A stretch of 64,000 bases of DNA from Vibrio sp. HDW18 (lineage in GTDB: Bacteria; Pseudomonadota; Gammaproteobacteria; Enterobacterales; Vibrionaceae): assembly GCF_011306175.1 (NCBI RefSeq), contig NZ_CP049914.1, positions 62,001 to 126,000 of the forward strand, given 5' to 3'. Below are positions 34,292 through 43,611 of this stretch, in pieces. The position numbers were made by a program, and so were the translations under genes. Each line of letters begins with the position of its first letter. Within the stretch, counting starts at the first letter, position 1. Below the pieces are notes generated by a model that was not told the origin of the DNA, ran no database searches, and worked only from the letters and a program-made list of their open reading frames with translations.

Positions 34292-35070
34292 TGCACTCGA
34301 TGGCAATTCAAGGCACTGATCTTTGTGTCACTTATGGTTCACGCTCCGTGCTCGACCATGTGGATATCACTTTGCGTGGTGGTGAAGTGGCGGCGTTACT
34401 CGGTCCAAATGGTGCGGGCAAAAGCAGCTTATTAAAACTGCTCAGCGGTGAAATGAGTGGAGCAGGAACACTGCGCTATTTTGATCTTCCAGCCAACCAA
34501 TGGCCAGCCGCAAAACTGGCCACTCATTTGGGTATTTTGCCCCAGCAGAGTTCGCTCAGCTTCCCATTTAGCGCGCAAGAAGTGGTGGAATTGGGCGCTA
34601 TCCCACTCAATTTATCGCGCAAAGAAGTGCAGCAAGTTGCGCGACATTATATGCAACAAACAGATGTGTTGCATCTGGCCACTAGCCTCTACCCATCGCT
34701 GTCTGGAGGTGAAAAACAGCGCCTTCATTTAGCGCGAGTCTTGACTCAGTTACATCAAGCGGGTCAACAGCGCATTTTAATGCTGGATGAACCCACCTCG
34801 GCGCTGGATTTAGCCCATCAGCATAATACCTTACAACTGGCACGCGACTTAGCCGACCAGCAAGGATGTGCTGTGGTGGTGGTATTGCATGATTTAAACC
34901 TTGCGGCGCAATATGCCGATCGGATGATCCTGCTGCACCAAGGTAAGATTGTGTGTGATGCCGCGCCCTGGCAAGCGCTGACCGCTGAGCGAATTGAACA
35001 AGTCTACGGTTATCAAGCCCTCGTAGCGGCGCATCCCACCCGCGATTTTCCGATGGTCTACCCAGCCTAA
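34291..35070 (+). CDS. hutD: Heme ABC transporter ATP-binding protein HutD
   Basis: ATPase of the HutBCD importer. 259 residues with Walker A GPNGAGKSS, signature LSGGEKQR, Walker B ILMLDEPTSALD and switch His in VVVLHDLNL. The start overlaps the hutC stop; ATG 34300 is an in-frame alternative. Last gene of the tonB1-exbB1-exbD1-hutBCD operon. Confidence 0.95.
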   Translation: MHSMAIQGTDLCVTYGSRSVLDHVDITLRGGEVAALLGPNGAGKSSLLKLLSGEMSGAGTLRYFDLPANQWPAAKLATHLGILPQQSSLSFPFSAQEVVELGAIPLNLSRKEVQQVARHYMQQTDVLHLATSLYPSLSGGEKQRLHLARVLTQLHQAGQQRILMLDEPTSALDLAHQHNTLQLARDLADQQGCAVVVVLHDLNLAAQYADRMILLHQGKIVCDAAPWQALTAERIEQVYGYQALVAAHPTRDFPMVYPA

Positions 35071-35196
35071 GCCGCCCGCGATTTTAACCGTAAGCCAGCG
35101 CCTGAAAAACCGCCGACGAATTGAACAGCCGGCGCTTTAAACATTCGTGGCTGGCGGCGGTGCTTACCCATCAAGGCCGTTCTGTATGATCAGGGC

Positions 35197-35658
35197 TCAG
35201 TGGATCATACTGACCAGTGAATGGCCGAGTAACCATTCCACTTCTTTTTGGCTATCTTGGCCAAATTTCTCTGCGGCTAGCTTATATAAACCATGGATCT
35301 CTTTATAAGCAAAATCATCGGCACGTTCCGCACTCACAATATGGTGAAATAACAGACGTAAAATCGCGGTAAATGGCGATTGTTGCAACGCTTGCAGCCA
35401 ACTGTGACGAAACGCTTCAATATCATGTTCAAAATCAAGGTGTTCAATAAATAGTTTGAAAATCCGCCCATCCAGCGCCGAGGCAAAATCGGTTTTCTTC
35501 GGAAAATGATGACTGATCCCAGTCCGAGAAATGCCGGTTTGCTGACTAAGAGTGGTATACGACATTTGGTCATAACCGAGTCGCAACAACTGGTCCACTA
35601 CCGCATCCATAATGGTCTGAATGGTGATTTGTGTATCTTGTTTACTACGTTTAGGCAT
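35197..35658 (-). CDS. TetR-family transcriptional regulator
   Basis: DNA-binding repressor, 153 residues, shorter than the usual 190-200. The helix-turn-helix is YTTLSQQTGISRTGISHHFPKKTDF (about residues 34-58). The C-terminal domain is compact and the protein ends LLGHSLVSMIH. ATG 35658 starts MPKRSKQ; the frame is open to 35709. It faces the hut operon convergently. The ligand and targets cannot be told; a TetR gene occupies this place next to hut in V. cholerae as I recall. Confidence 0.85.
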   Translation of the reverse strand: MPKRSKQDTQITIQTIMDAVVDQLLRLGYDQMSYTTLSQQTGISRTGISHHFPKKTDFASALDGRIFKLFIEHLDFEHDIEAFRHSWLQALQQSPFTAILRLLFHHIVSAERADDFAYKEIHGLYKLAAEKFGQDSQKEVEWLLGHSLVSMIH

Positions 35659-35709
35659 GATTAGGCTCTTTTCTAACGTCGATGACTTGTCTGGATGAAT
35701 CGTGAGCAA

Positions 35710-36146
35710 GCATCATAATGATTAAAATAGTCAGCTCAAAAGTCACCACCAAACAAGCTCAAGTATGGTTTGGTCGGACCTTTTAATACTAGTCACTCAG
35801 TAGATGAATTCACTCTTTTGCATAATTTTTTGACTGTTTTTAAAATACCCAGTTCTTATCACGCCATCGACTCAGTGCAAAAATGCATATCGCCACACGA
35901 CTAATAATCCATCAATCGATTGACCATAACAATGCGCTAGCGGCAACTCTGACAATTCTCCGACATTGGAAAACCAAATTAGTGCAGAAGCTCACACTGA
36001 TCTGCGCAAATTCGCTTCATCAATCGTGGTTTCGAGCTGCGATAGCTCTGACTGACTCAATTCCTACACTCATCGCTGAGCTTTTTTGTGGTATAACCAT
36101 TCGCTGCGGACTAAAATAGTTCGATTATTGGTAAGAGGATTAGGAT
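35710..36146. other. Intergenic region without a supported gene
   Basis: About 440 bp. A 78-codon plus-strand frame at 35883-36119 lacks a ribosome site and has no protein-like composition. The left end holds the TetR promoter, and AAGAGGATTAGGAT before 36147 is the ribosome site of the next gene. Nothing else recognised. Confidence 0.5.
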
Positions 36147-36452
36147 ATGAGCAACCAAACTTGTGTCGAAAATGAAGTGTGTGAAGCTTGTGGTTGTGCC
36201 GGAGAGATTGGTTTTATCATTCGTGAAGGCGATGATGTGGCAGAGGTCTCCATATTTGGTGCTGATCCAGCACATCTGCAAGGCAAATTAGCCGAGTACA
36301 TCAGTTTAGCTCAGCAGGTTTGTGCTGCAGTAGAATACGAAGTGGCACCGGCCGCAGAGGATGCGACCGAACTACACGCTCGATTTAAATTTGAAGTGAG
36401 TGCTGAAAAATTAATTTTCGAACTCAAGACTCGTGCCCTAGCACGCAGCTAA
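36147..36452 (+). CDS. YfcZ/YiiS-family protein
   Basis: Conserved small protein of 101 residues (DUF406). Begins with a cysteine pair region VCEACGCAGEIGFII and has the family segment DDVAEVSIFGADPAHLQGKLAEYISLAQQV. Function is unknown in this family. Good ribosome site AGGA before ATG 36147 and its own terminator at 36467-36489. Confidence 0.85.
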   Translation: MSNQTCVENEVCEACGCAGEIGFIIREGDDVAEVSIFGADPAHLQGKLAEYISLAQQVCAAVEYEVAPAAEDATELHARFKFEVSAEKLIFELKTRALARS

Positions 36453-36466
36453 ATCCATACTCAGTC

Positions 36467-36489
36467 AGCGGGCATCATGCCCGCTTTTT
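36467..36489 (+). terminator. Terminator after YfcZ-like gene
   Basis: AGCGGGC/GCCCGCT 7-bp stem with a 5-nt loop followed by TTTTTC. Confidence 0.88.
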
Positions 36490-36583
36490 CTGCGCAGCTA
36501 GCCAGTCATAACTGGCGTTTACAACACTGTTTGCAACACTAAAGCCGCGTATTTCCATTCAAGCCAAGGATCGATCGTTATCA

Positions 36584-37183
36584 ATGATGTGGCGTACTTT
36601 AGTACTCTGTTGTTCATGTTTAGCCAGTGGCTCGCAAGCCATAGCACTGGATCAGTATATGGTGCTCAACCATCTCGATAACTACGGTAATCTCGATTTA
36701 CGCGCCAAACCCTACCGCTCATTGCCGGAAAATTTTCACATCAAAGGCAATCTGAATATCGGCAACACCGCCATCACATCGCTGCCCCGAGGTCTGGTCA
36801 TCAATGGTAGTCTTGAGGCGGCGAACAGCGGGTTAACCCATGTACCGCGCGGTACCAGCATCAAAGGCTACGCCAATTTACTGGGCAGTAAAATCAAAGC
36901 TTGGCCGGCAGGTATTCGCGTCGGTGGCTATCTCAATTTTACCGATACACCATTAGCCACCTTACCCGCTCGGCTGACTGTCAAAGGCGATTTAAGCGTG
37001 ATCCGTACCCCACTGACAGAGCTACCGAATGGCATTATTATTGAAGGTAATTTGTATATTGGTGGCTCACAAATCACCCGTTTTCCTGAGCGGATGACAG
37101 TAAACGGCAATATTTATTTAGGTGGTAATCAAATCAGTCAATGGCCAACCGAACTGACGCTCGGCGGCGCAGTGGCACGCTAA
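36584..37183 (+). CDS. Exported protein with eight exact 20-residue repeats (solenoid-like)
   Basis: A 199-residue protein with a signal peptide (about 1-20, SGSQAIA). Residues 36-195 are made of eight consecutive 20-residue units of the form (N/D/Y)Lx(I/L)xx(T/S)xIxxLPxxxxxxG, for example NLNIGNTAITSLPRGLVING. The regular hydrophobic positions suggest a short right-handed solenoid of the leucine-rich or LPX type. It ends four residues after the last unit. No known catalytic motif; a surface or periplasmic binding role is possible. ATG 36584 and ATG 36587 are both usable. Confidence 0.75.
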   Translation: MMWRTLVLCCSCLASGSQAIALDQYMVLNHLDNYGNLDLRAKPYRSLPENFHIKGNLNIGNTAITSLPRGLVINGSLEAANSGLTHVPRGTSIKGYANLLGSKIKAWPAGIRVGGYLNFTDTPLATLPARLTVKGDLSVIRTPLTELPNGIIIEGNLYIGGSQITRFPERMTVNGNIYLGGNQISQWPTELTLGGAVAR

Positions 37184-37221
37184 AACGCTAAGTGATTACC
37201 TACCATCAAACACCGACAGAA

Positions 37222-37241
37222 AGAGGAGCGCAAGCTCCTCT
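37222..37241. terminator. Hairpin between repeat protein and acyltransferase genes
   Basis: AGAGGAGC-GCAA-GCTCCTCT, perfect 8 bp, lying between two convergent genes. No strong T-run on either side. Confidence 0.5.
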
Positions 37242-37304
37242 GGTGATCTGAATGCGCTATACCAAATAGTCACGGCACAGGAACCTAGCACTTAACAACA
37301 TCCA

Positions 37305-38429
37305 TTAGCCATGAAGATGATTACGCACCGGGTTAGCGTAAGCATCCAGTAGATAACGCTGAGCCGGCTCTGGCAACTCAGCGAGCTTAGCGTTTAACCG
37401 CTCACGCACCTCAGCGGTGATCTCGCTATCGTCTTGCCCAGCCGCCAAACGGTTGATGGGATAGAGCACATAGTTGTGGTGAATTTGTCGATCAATCTCT
37501 TGTGCCAACGCTTCTGGGGTGGCGAAGTCTTCACCGATCACCTCTCCAAAAGCGACATGTACCCGACCTTTTTCACCGATAATGCCTTGGATAATGCTTT
37601 CGATATCTTCAAACTCACCTTTTTCGTAGCGACCCTGAGTCTCCTTTTCATACAATTCGCGGGCTTTAGCAATATCACACGGATCGTTTTCATAAGAGAT
37701 CGCCACCGGAACAATCTGCAAACTGCGCATATACTCCGCAAACGGTATTTTTTGATGACGCCCTTCGACATGGAACATTTTCAAAATCGCCGGATCGGTC
37801 TGATCGTTGCCATCTTTGGCGCGTCCCTCTTTCTGGGCAATCCAGATCGAATGTCCGGTCTCTAATGAATGCTTGATGTAGCCCGACAGGGTGCCCAACA
37901 TTTTCATCATCTCACGCGGCCCCTTAGCCGAACGTTTGACAATAAAACTCTTATTTAAGCGCATCAGCTCAGTAGCACAGGGTTTGGTCAATAAATTATC
38001 GCCAATCGCGATGCGCACCGTGCGATGACCAGCCAGATATAATCCATAATTGACTAATGCCGGATCCATCGCGATATCACGGTGATTACACACAAATAAA
38101 TAGGCTTGCTGGGTATCTAACTTATCTAACCCGCTGAAGCTCACCCCTTGCGTAGTTTGGGCTAACGTCTGACGGAGGTACTTTTTCACCTCCAGTTGGA
38201 TCGCTTCAATACTGTCCAATTTCGCCCACTTGCGCTTAAGGTAAAACTTAACCAGTGGGGTCATTAAAGCGCGTAACCAGGCCGACTGGTGTTTAAAGCG
38301 ATGTTTTAAAATCGCCGCAGTGAATTCTTGGTCATTGATCAACCGAGCAAGCGCGGCAGGGATTTCGTCATCGTTGTATGGCCGAATATCAATATAAGGA
38401 TCAGTTGTTGAAGTCATAAGTTTGTACAT
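37305..38429 (-). CDS. PlsC-type glycerophospholipid acyltransferase-like protein
   Basis: Predicted acyltransferase of 374 residues. The catalytic block I is NHRDIAMDPALVNYGLY (H-x4-D). Block II appears around LNKSFIVKRSAKGPREM, and block III as SIWIAQKEGRAKDGND. The layout is that of the larger VCA0919-like acyltransferases, not the 240-residue PlsC. There is no clear signal peptide, and the substrate is unknown (lysophospholipid likely). ATG 38417 is an alternative start; neither has a strong ribosome site. Confidence 0.8.
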   Translation of the reverse strand: MYKLMTSTTDPYIDIRPYNDDEIPAALARLINDQEFTAAILKHRFKHQSAWLRALMTPLVKFYLKRKWAKLDSIEAIQLEVKKYLRQTLAQTTQGVSFSGLDKLDTQQAYLFVCNHRDIAMDPALVNYGLYLAGHRTVRIAIGDNLLTKPCATELMRLNKSFIVKRSAKGPREMMKMLGTLSGYIKHSLETGHSIWIAQKEGRAKDGNDQTDPAILKMFHVEGRHQKIPFAEYMRSLQIVPVAISYENDPCDIAKARELYEKETQGRYEKGEFEDIESIIQGIIGEKGRVHVAFGEVIGEDFATPEALAQEIDRQIHHNYVLYPINRLAAGQDDSEITAEVRERLNAKLAELPEPAQRYLLDAYANPVRNHLHG

Positions 38430-38583
38430 CAGATAAAAAACTGGACTATTCTACGCATAGTTAGCCACGCCATCAGCAAACATCGAAAAGGTCAGACCAG
38501 TGCAGTTATTCCTCAAGCACAGTAATTGGCTTTTACCGTGATAAGGGGTAATCTTAGCGCCGTTAACATTTCCAAGGCCTTTT

Positions 38584-39189
38584 ATGAACTACGCAATTGA
38601 GTCGCAAGCCCGCCACTTTGCCCACTTAGCGCTAACCGCTCGTAAACGCACCCTCAAACACAGTCTGATCCGAGTTGAACAAGGGTTACTGCTGTTTCGA
38701 CTCGGCAAGCACGAGTATGCCGTGGAACGCGATCAAACACTGTGGATCCCTTGCGACTGCCTGTGTGGTCTCACCTTTTTTCCAGATACTCGCATCACTC
38801 GCGTGGATTTTTCGGTACGTTTAAGCGCATCCTTTGCCCACCAAGCTGGGCTGGTGCAACTGTCGCCGCTGGTCAGCGTGATACTTGATCGCTTGCAAGA
38901 TTGCCCGCGCGAGCAACCCGCATTTGCTCACTTGACCCAACTGCTGATGCTTGAGCTCACCGGGTGCGAGCCTAAACTTACCCATTCGTCACTCACTCAA
39001 GCGCTCAGCCACTGGCAACCAGAAGCACCATCGGGCATCAGCAAAGAGCATCATTTGGTATTACTGATTCGTGAAGCGCTAAAACGTTCACAATCTGGCG
39101 TGGCGATACCGCGCATTATTGATCAACTGTTTGCCGGCAATACTGAGCAATATCAGCAACTGCGTTCGATTATTTTAGGCCAATTGTGA
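38584..39189 (+). CDS. AraC-type sensor (cupin) domain protein lacking a recognisable HTH
   Basis: A 201-residue protein whose first 100 residues (RVEQGLLLFRLGKHEYAVERDQTLWIPCDCLCGLTFFPD region) look like the cupin ligand-binding half of an AraC regulator. The C-terminal 90 residues are helical but show no AraC-type double helix-turn-helix; the protein is about 70-80 residues short of a normal family member. It ends LRSIILGQL at a genuine stop followed by non-coding DNA. It could be a truncated or repurposed regulator. Confidence 0.6.
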   Translation: MNYAIESQARHFAHLALTARKRTLKHSLIRVEQGLLLFRLGKHEYAVERDQTLWIPCDCLCGLTFFPDTRITRVDFSVRLSASFAHQAGLVQLSPLVSVILDRLQDCPREQPAFAHLTQLLMLELTGCEPKLTHSSLTQALSHWQPEAPSGISKEHHLVLLIREALKRSQSGVAIPRIIDQLFAGNTEQYQQLRSIILGQL

Positions 39190-39251
39190 ACCCTTAAACC
39201 GCGCAAAGGCTTGGGCTTGCTAAACATACCGAATCATCTCTTGTCCACGGG

Positions 39252-40085
39252 CTAAAGCGGCTGCTCAAGGTAAAGCGGTGGCGACTGATATTCCAACACT
39301 TCAATCGAGTCGCCAACCGTAATCATCCCTTCATTTTTGGCGACCAAATTTTGGCCAAAAAACACACTTCCCTGCGGATTAGCTCGAAATTGGGCCAAGG
39401 TGCGCAGCGGCTCTTGGCTTGGCCTAAACGCCCCTTGCGCGACATCAATGGTAGTTAAAATGCAGCGTTGACAAGGCTTAACTACGGAAAATTCCACCGT
39501 GCCAATCCGGATCCGCTTCCAACTATCTTCGGCAAACGGCTCGCTGCCCTCAACCACCAAATTGGTGCGAAATTGATCCATGACATGCGATTCAGGACTG
39601 CGCCGATTCAGCTCATCTAAAGAGGCTTGGCTAATGACCAGCAGTGGATAACCATCAGCAAAACTGATGTTATGTCCGAGCTTTTCACGCACACGATGAG
39701 ACTGTTCACCGCAATACAGCAAACGCACCGTGATTCCAAGCAGCGCGCTAAACCAGTGATTAGCCGCATCGGTGGTGGTATAAGCTGGAAAATTATCGCC
39801 CCAGACTTGAGCTGCAACGGTTTGCCGTTGCAAATCGGCATAACGAATTGTCAGTGCAACGTGACCGGGCGCGTAAAACTGCACCCCATCATGCCGTAAT
39901 GCGGTTTTGATCCGTACTAGTTGCGGAAATTGACGCGCGGTGACCATACGGCCATCATCATCCGCCAACATAAAGCGCCGATCAAAGCTTATCCCTTGTG
40001 TTTCGACCCAAGCCGATGACATAGCGATCCCGGCTAATGATTTAACCGGAAAGACATTGATTTGTGAGAGTTGTCCTGCTGACAT
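39252..40085 (-). CDS. MOSC-domain protein (YcbX/YiiM-like)
   Basis: 278-residue MOSC protein of the molybdenum-cofactor-sulfurase C-terminal type. N-terminal MOSC_N barrel: VFPVKSLAGIAMSSAWVETQG and FDRRFMLADDDGRMVTARQFP. MOSC core: FRTNLVVEG, the conserved cysteine in VVKPCQRCILTTID, and GSVFFGQNLV. It lacks the C-terminal 2Fe-2S domain of YcbX. It probably handles N-hydroxylated compounds or sulfur with Moco. ATG 40085 follows AGGAAAACC; the frame stays open into the ERIC element upstream. Confidence 0.85.
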   Translation of the reverse strand: MSAGQLSQINVFPVKSLAGIAMSSAWVETQGISFDRRFMLADDDGRMVTARQFPQLVRIKTALRHDGVQFYAPGHVALTIRYADLQRQTVAAQVWGDNFPAYTTTDAANHWFSALLGITVRLLYCGEQSHRVREKLGHNISFADGYPLLVISQASLDELNRRSPESHVMDQFRTNLVVEGSEPFAEDSWKRIRIGTVEFSVVKPCQRCILTTIDVAQGAFRPSQEPLRTLAQFRANPQGSVFFGQNLVAKNEGMITVGDSIEVLEYQSPPLYLEQPL

Positions 40086-40169
40086 GCGGTTTTCCTGTAC
40101 GCGATCTAGATACGGCATCATAAAGCAAAGCTCTGATCTGGGATAATAAATTGTGAGCATGTCAAACGT

Positions 40170-40293
40170 TATACCCAAACCACTTGGAGTTGCAGGTAGG
40201 CGGCAAGTGAGTCCCCATGAGCATAGACAAATTATGTGATTGGGGTGAATGAACCTAGCCAACACCACTGAAGCTTCAAGTCGGAAGGGGATA
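40170..40293 (+). repeat. ERIC element upstream of MOSC gene
   Basis: A complete 124-bp ERIC copy: it starts TATACCCAAACCACTTGGAG, has GGCGGCAAGTGAGTCCCCAT and TGATTGGGGTGAATGAA in the core, and ends GAAGCTTCAAGTCGGAAGGG-GATA. It sits between divergent MOSC and pyrC genes. Confidence 0.95.
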
Positions 40294-40361
40294 GCTAAGC
40301 GAGTGCAGCAGAAATAAAGGGTGAAAAGGATTAGGCTTTGCTCTATCATCCGCACGCCTAA

Positions 40362-40377
40362 GCGGAACCGTTTGCGC
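40362..40377. promoter_or_regulatory. PurR-like operator upstream of pyrC
   Basis: On the minus strand the 16-mer GCGCAAACGGTTCCGC matches the PurR box RCGCAAACGTTTNCGT at all but two positions. It is about 50 bp before the pyrC start. E. coli pyrC is a known PurR target. Confidence 0.6.
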
Positions 40378-40425
40378 GGCGCGCTAGGCTCCAATCATTT
40401 TATGCCTTTATGGTGGGAGCACTTC

Positions 40426-41454
40426 ATGACAACACTGACCATTACACGCCCAGACGACTGGCACGTTCACCTTCGCGATGGTGAGGTTCTTACCGATACG
40501 GTACGTGATATTAGCCGCTATAACGGCCGCGCACTGATCATGCCCAATACCGTGCCACCGGTCACCACCACCGCGATGGCGTTAGCCTATCAAGAGCGGA
40601 TCATGGCCGCTCAGCCCTCGGCGCATTTTACCCCGTTGATGACGCTGTATCTTACTGATAACACCACTGCCGATGAAATTCGTCACGCTAAAGCATCGGG
40701 CCAAGTGGTGGCCGCCAAGCTTTATCCTGCGGGCGCAACCACCAATTCAGATTCTGGTGTCACCTCGGCGCAGAAAATCTATCCGGTGTTGCAAGCGATG
40801 CAAGAGGTGGGGATGTTGCTGCTGGTGCATGGTGAAGTCACAACGCACGATATCGACATTTTTGACCGTGAACAAGCGTTTCTTAATCAAGTGCTTGCAC
40901 CAATTGTGGCCGATTTTCCACAGTTGAAAATCGTTCTAGAGCACATTACCACTGCAGAAGCGGTCAACTTTGTGCGCCAAGCGGGCGCTAACGTTGCCGC
41001 CACGATCACCGCGCACCATTTACTGTTTAACCGTAACCATATGTTGGTCGGTGGCATTCGCCCCCATTTCTACTGTTTACCGATTTTAAAACGCGCCACT
41101 CATCAACAAGCCTTAGTGGCGGCGGCTACCTCGGGCAGTAAACAATTTTTCCTCGGTACTGACTCTGCGCCTCACGCCAAAGATCGTAAAGAAGCCGCTT
41201 GTGGGTGTGCGGGATCTTACACTGCCCATGCCGCACTTGAGCTCTATGCTGAAGTATTTGAAAAAGAAGGAAAACTCGAGAATCTAGAGGCGTTTGCCAG
41301 CTTGAATGGCCCTGATTTCTATGGTTTGCCGCGCAATCCAACCACTGTCACCCTGACCAAACAAGCATGGTCAGTAGCACACAGCATGCCGTTTGGCCGC
41401 GATAGCGTGGTGCCGATCCGCGCCGGTGAGCAGATCGAATGGACCGTCAAATAA
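40426..41454 (+). CDS. pyrC: Dihydroorotase
   Basis: Zinc amidohydrolase of pyrimidine synthesis (carbamoyl aspartate to dihydroorotate). 342 residues, class II (E. coli type). Metal ligands: [12 protein letters not shown], carboxylated Lys in [27 protein letters not shown], and the Asp in [17 protein letters not shown] 40426 follows GGGAGC; the upstream in-frame extension is discarded. A terminator lies at 41492-41520. Confidence 0.96.
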   Translation: MTTLTITRPDDWHVHLRDGEVLTDTVRDISRYNGRALIMPNTVPPVTTTAMALAYQERIMAAQPSAHFTPLMTLYLTDNTTADEIRHAKASGQVVAAKLYPAGATTNSDSGVTSAQKIYPVLQAMQEVGMLLLVHGEVTTHDIDIFDREQAFLNQVLAPIVADFPQLKIVLEHITTAEAVNFVRQAGANVAATITAHHLLFNRNHMLVGGIRPHFYCLPILKRATHQQALVAAATSGSKQFFLGTDSAPHAKDRKEAACGCAGSYTAHAALELYAEVFEKEGKLENLEAFASLNGPDFYGLPRNPTTVTLTKQAWSVAHSMPFGRDSVVPIRAGEQIEWTVK

Positions 41455-41491
41455 GCGATCTACAAATATCCAACATGGGTGGATACCAAAC

Positions 41492-41520
41492 AGGAGAGGC
41501 TCGCCTCTCCTTTATATTTT
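41492..41520 (+). terminator. Terminator after pyrC
   Basis: AGGAGAGG-CTCG-CCTCTCCT, perfect 8 bp, then TTATATTTTC. It also separates pyrC from convergent rlmC. Confidence 0.88.
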
Positions 41521-42653
41521 CATCCATCCCGTCTTACCAGTAATGTCAGCACTTCCGCATGATCGGTGTGGGGAAACATATCAAACCACTGCACTCGGAT
41601 CAGTTGATAACAGGCAAGCTCAGCGATGTCTTTGACCATGGTATGCGGATTACAGCTAGAGTAGAGAATGTGTTTGGGCGCAAGAGTTTGCAGTTGCGCC
41701 GTCAACTCACTTCCTAAGCCACGCCGCGGAGGATTAACCAACACTAATTCCGGCGCACTGATTTGCGTGTGCGAAAATTTAGCCGAATCAAGGGCGGCAA
41801 AGCTGAGATTTTCAATCCCCATCAGTTGGGCCGAGCGCTGCGCACTGGCAATCGCCTCTGGCTCGATTTCAATCCCCGTGACGGAAGTTTGTAGCGCAGC
41901 GCAATGTAGTGCAAAACCGCCAACCCCACAAAACAGATCCCACATTTGCAGTGGTGCAATTTCACGCACCCAAGCCCGCGCAGTCGCGTAAAGCTGCTCG
42001 GCAACATGAGGATTGGTTTGGAAAAAGCTTTTCGGACGGATCACCATCGGCACATCATTGAACTGCTCAAGCAAGCTTTGCGTGGCGGTCAGGAAAATTT
42101 CCTCTTCACCTTCTAAGCGCGCCATATGCACTGGCTGAATATTGACCGACACCACTGCAATGCTCGGAAACGCCGCCAGCAACGCAGGCAAATTACGCTC
42201 AATCCGCTCAAGCACGGCATGACTGCGCGCCACAAAACGCAGCATGTATTGGCCGCGAATCGCACTGCGGGTAAGCAGAATAAATTTCAGCTCACCTTTT
42301 TTCTTCAACTTGTTATACGGCGTAATGCCAGCAACCCGGATCCAGTTTTGCAGATACGCGAGTAGTTCTTGCATTGGCTGAGGATAAAGTGGGCAACTGA
42401 CCAGCGATAACGGCTCGCCTTGCCCATCTTCAATACCTAAAATCGGCGCGTGAGCGGCTCCAAGCACCACCATCTTGGCTTTATTACGAAACCCCGTTTC
42501 AGCACTGGTGACCGGCGCTAACCACTCGACATCCAAGCTCGGGGTAATCAAGGCTCGCAACTGCTGATCTTTATTCTCAACTTGCTGGGAATACGGTAGC
42601 GCACACTGTTGGCAAGAGCTACACCGCTTTTGAATAAAGAACTCACATTGCAT
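41520..42653 (-). CDS. rlmC: 23S rRNA (uracil-5-)-methyltransferase RlmC
   Basis: SAM-dependent enzyme that methylates U747 of 23S rRNA (also called RumB). 377 residues. An N-terminal 4Fe-4S cluster motif [20 protein letters not shown] motif [24 protein letters not shown]; and catalytic Cys in [16 protein letters not shown] 42653 gives the usual MQC start after GGTGGA; the codon at 42665 is a less likely start. Confidence 0.94.
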   Translation of the reverse strand: MQCEFFIQKRCSSCQQCALPYSQQVENKDQQLRALITPSLDVEWLAPVTSAETGFRNKAKMVVLGAAHAPILGIEDGQGEPLSLVSCPLYPQPMQELLAYLQNWIRVAGITPYNKLKKKGELKFILLTRSAIRGQYMLRFVARSHAVLERIERNLPALLAAFPSIAVVSVNIQPVHMARLEGEEEIFLTATQSLLEQFNDVPMVIRPKSFFQTNPHVAEQLYATARAWVREIAPLQMWDLFCGVGGFALHCAALQTSVTGIEIEPEAIASAQRSAQLMGIENLSFAALDSAKFSHTQISAPELVLVNPPRRGLGSELTAQLQTLAPKHILYSSCNPHTMVKDIAELACYQLIRVQWFDMFPHTDHAEVLTLLVRRDG

Positions 42654-42717
42654 ACTATCCACCACCGAAAAAGCAAAGCCGCTAGTTTATTGGCCTGCCT
42701 GAAAATAACAAGCGAGA

Positions 42718-43533
42718 TCACTCGACTAACAACCGATTTTTATACTGCTCAGGGGTTAAACCGGCGTATTTTTTAAACATAGTGATGAACGGGCTGGCTT
42801 GATTGTAACCCAGTGTCAATGCCACCTCTTTCACCGCATGGCCTTGGCGCAGCAGTTCCATCGCATAGAGGTAGCGCACTCGCAAACGCCATTCAGTAAA
42901 ACTCATCCCCAATTCCCCCTGACAATGACGTGCCAGCGTGCGTTCCGTGGTGTGTACTCGCTCAGCCCACTGCTGCAGGGTAGTATTATCGGTCGGGTTC
43001 TCTTCGACGCACGCCAAAATCGGCGCTAAATATTTGTGATGGGTCGAGGGCAGAAAATGGTGTTGCGTTTCACGAGTGGCCAGTTGATCAAGCAGTACCT
43101 GTACTAAGCGCTGATCTTCACGGCTGTCGGCGACATTGATCTGCCGTGCTCGAAAATCATCAATAATCGCCGACACAATTGGGGTGACTTTAATTAAACT
43201 GGTTTTGGTTGGAAACGCGGCAGTTAAATTCGAGGCAATATTTAATGAACAATATTCGATCGGCTTGCGGTTATAGCTGCGATGCAAGATCCCTGCGGGT
43301 ACCCAAATCGCCAGATGAGGAGGTGCAAGAAAGCGGGTATCCTGCGCTTGCATTTCCAAAATGCCACCGGCAATCAATTGTACCTGCCCCCAAGGATGGC
43401 TATGTTCGCGAGTTTCGGTATTGGACAGAAAGGCTTCGAAATTCATAAATACATCCGAAGGCGGATGTTCGATGGATAATGAAGGATGCAAATGGCGTGG
43501 AGGTTTGCTCAAACTTGTCTTCCTATCGCTCAC
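42718..43533 (-). CDS. AraC-family transcriptional regulator
   Basis: 271 residues: cupin N-terminal half with REHSHPWGQVQLIAGGILEM and APPHLAIWVPAGILHRS, and a C-terminal double helix-turn-helix with LQQWAERVHTTERTLARHCQ and VKEVALTLGYNQASPFITMFKKYAGLTPEQY. It is divergent from the EamA exporter gene (start 43612, only 78 bp between), which it very probably controls. GTG 43533 is the longest start; ATG 43446 is possible but would cut the cupin edge. Confidence 0.88.
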   Translation of the reverse strand: MSDRKTSLSKPPRHLHPSLSIEHPPSDVFMNFEAFLSNTETREHSHPWGQVQLIAGGILEMQAQDTRFLAPPHLAIWVPAGILHRSYNRKPIEYCSLNIASNLTAAFPTKTSLIKVTPIVSAIIDDFRARQINVADSREDQRLVQVLLDQLATRETQHHFLPSTHHKYLAPILACVEENPTDNTTLQQWAERVHTTERTLARHCQGELGMSFTEWRLRVRYLYAMELLRQGHAVKEVALTLGYNQASPFITMFKKYAGLTPEQYKNRLLVE

Positions 43534-43611
43534 AATGTCTTTTCAAAGATAGTTATAATTATAAAGACCTGCCACACTATAATCCAAGTAACAAAGCGTG
43601 ATGAGACTCAC

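Noticed and set aside
35883..36119. 78-codon plus-strand frame in the TetR-YfcZ gap
   Set aside because: No ribosome site and atypical composition; nothing in it resembles a known protein.
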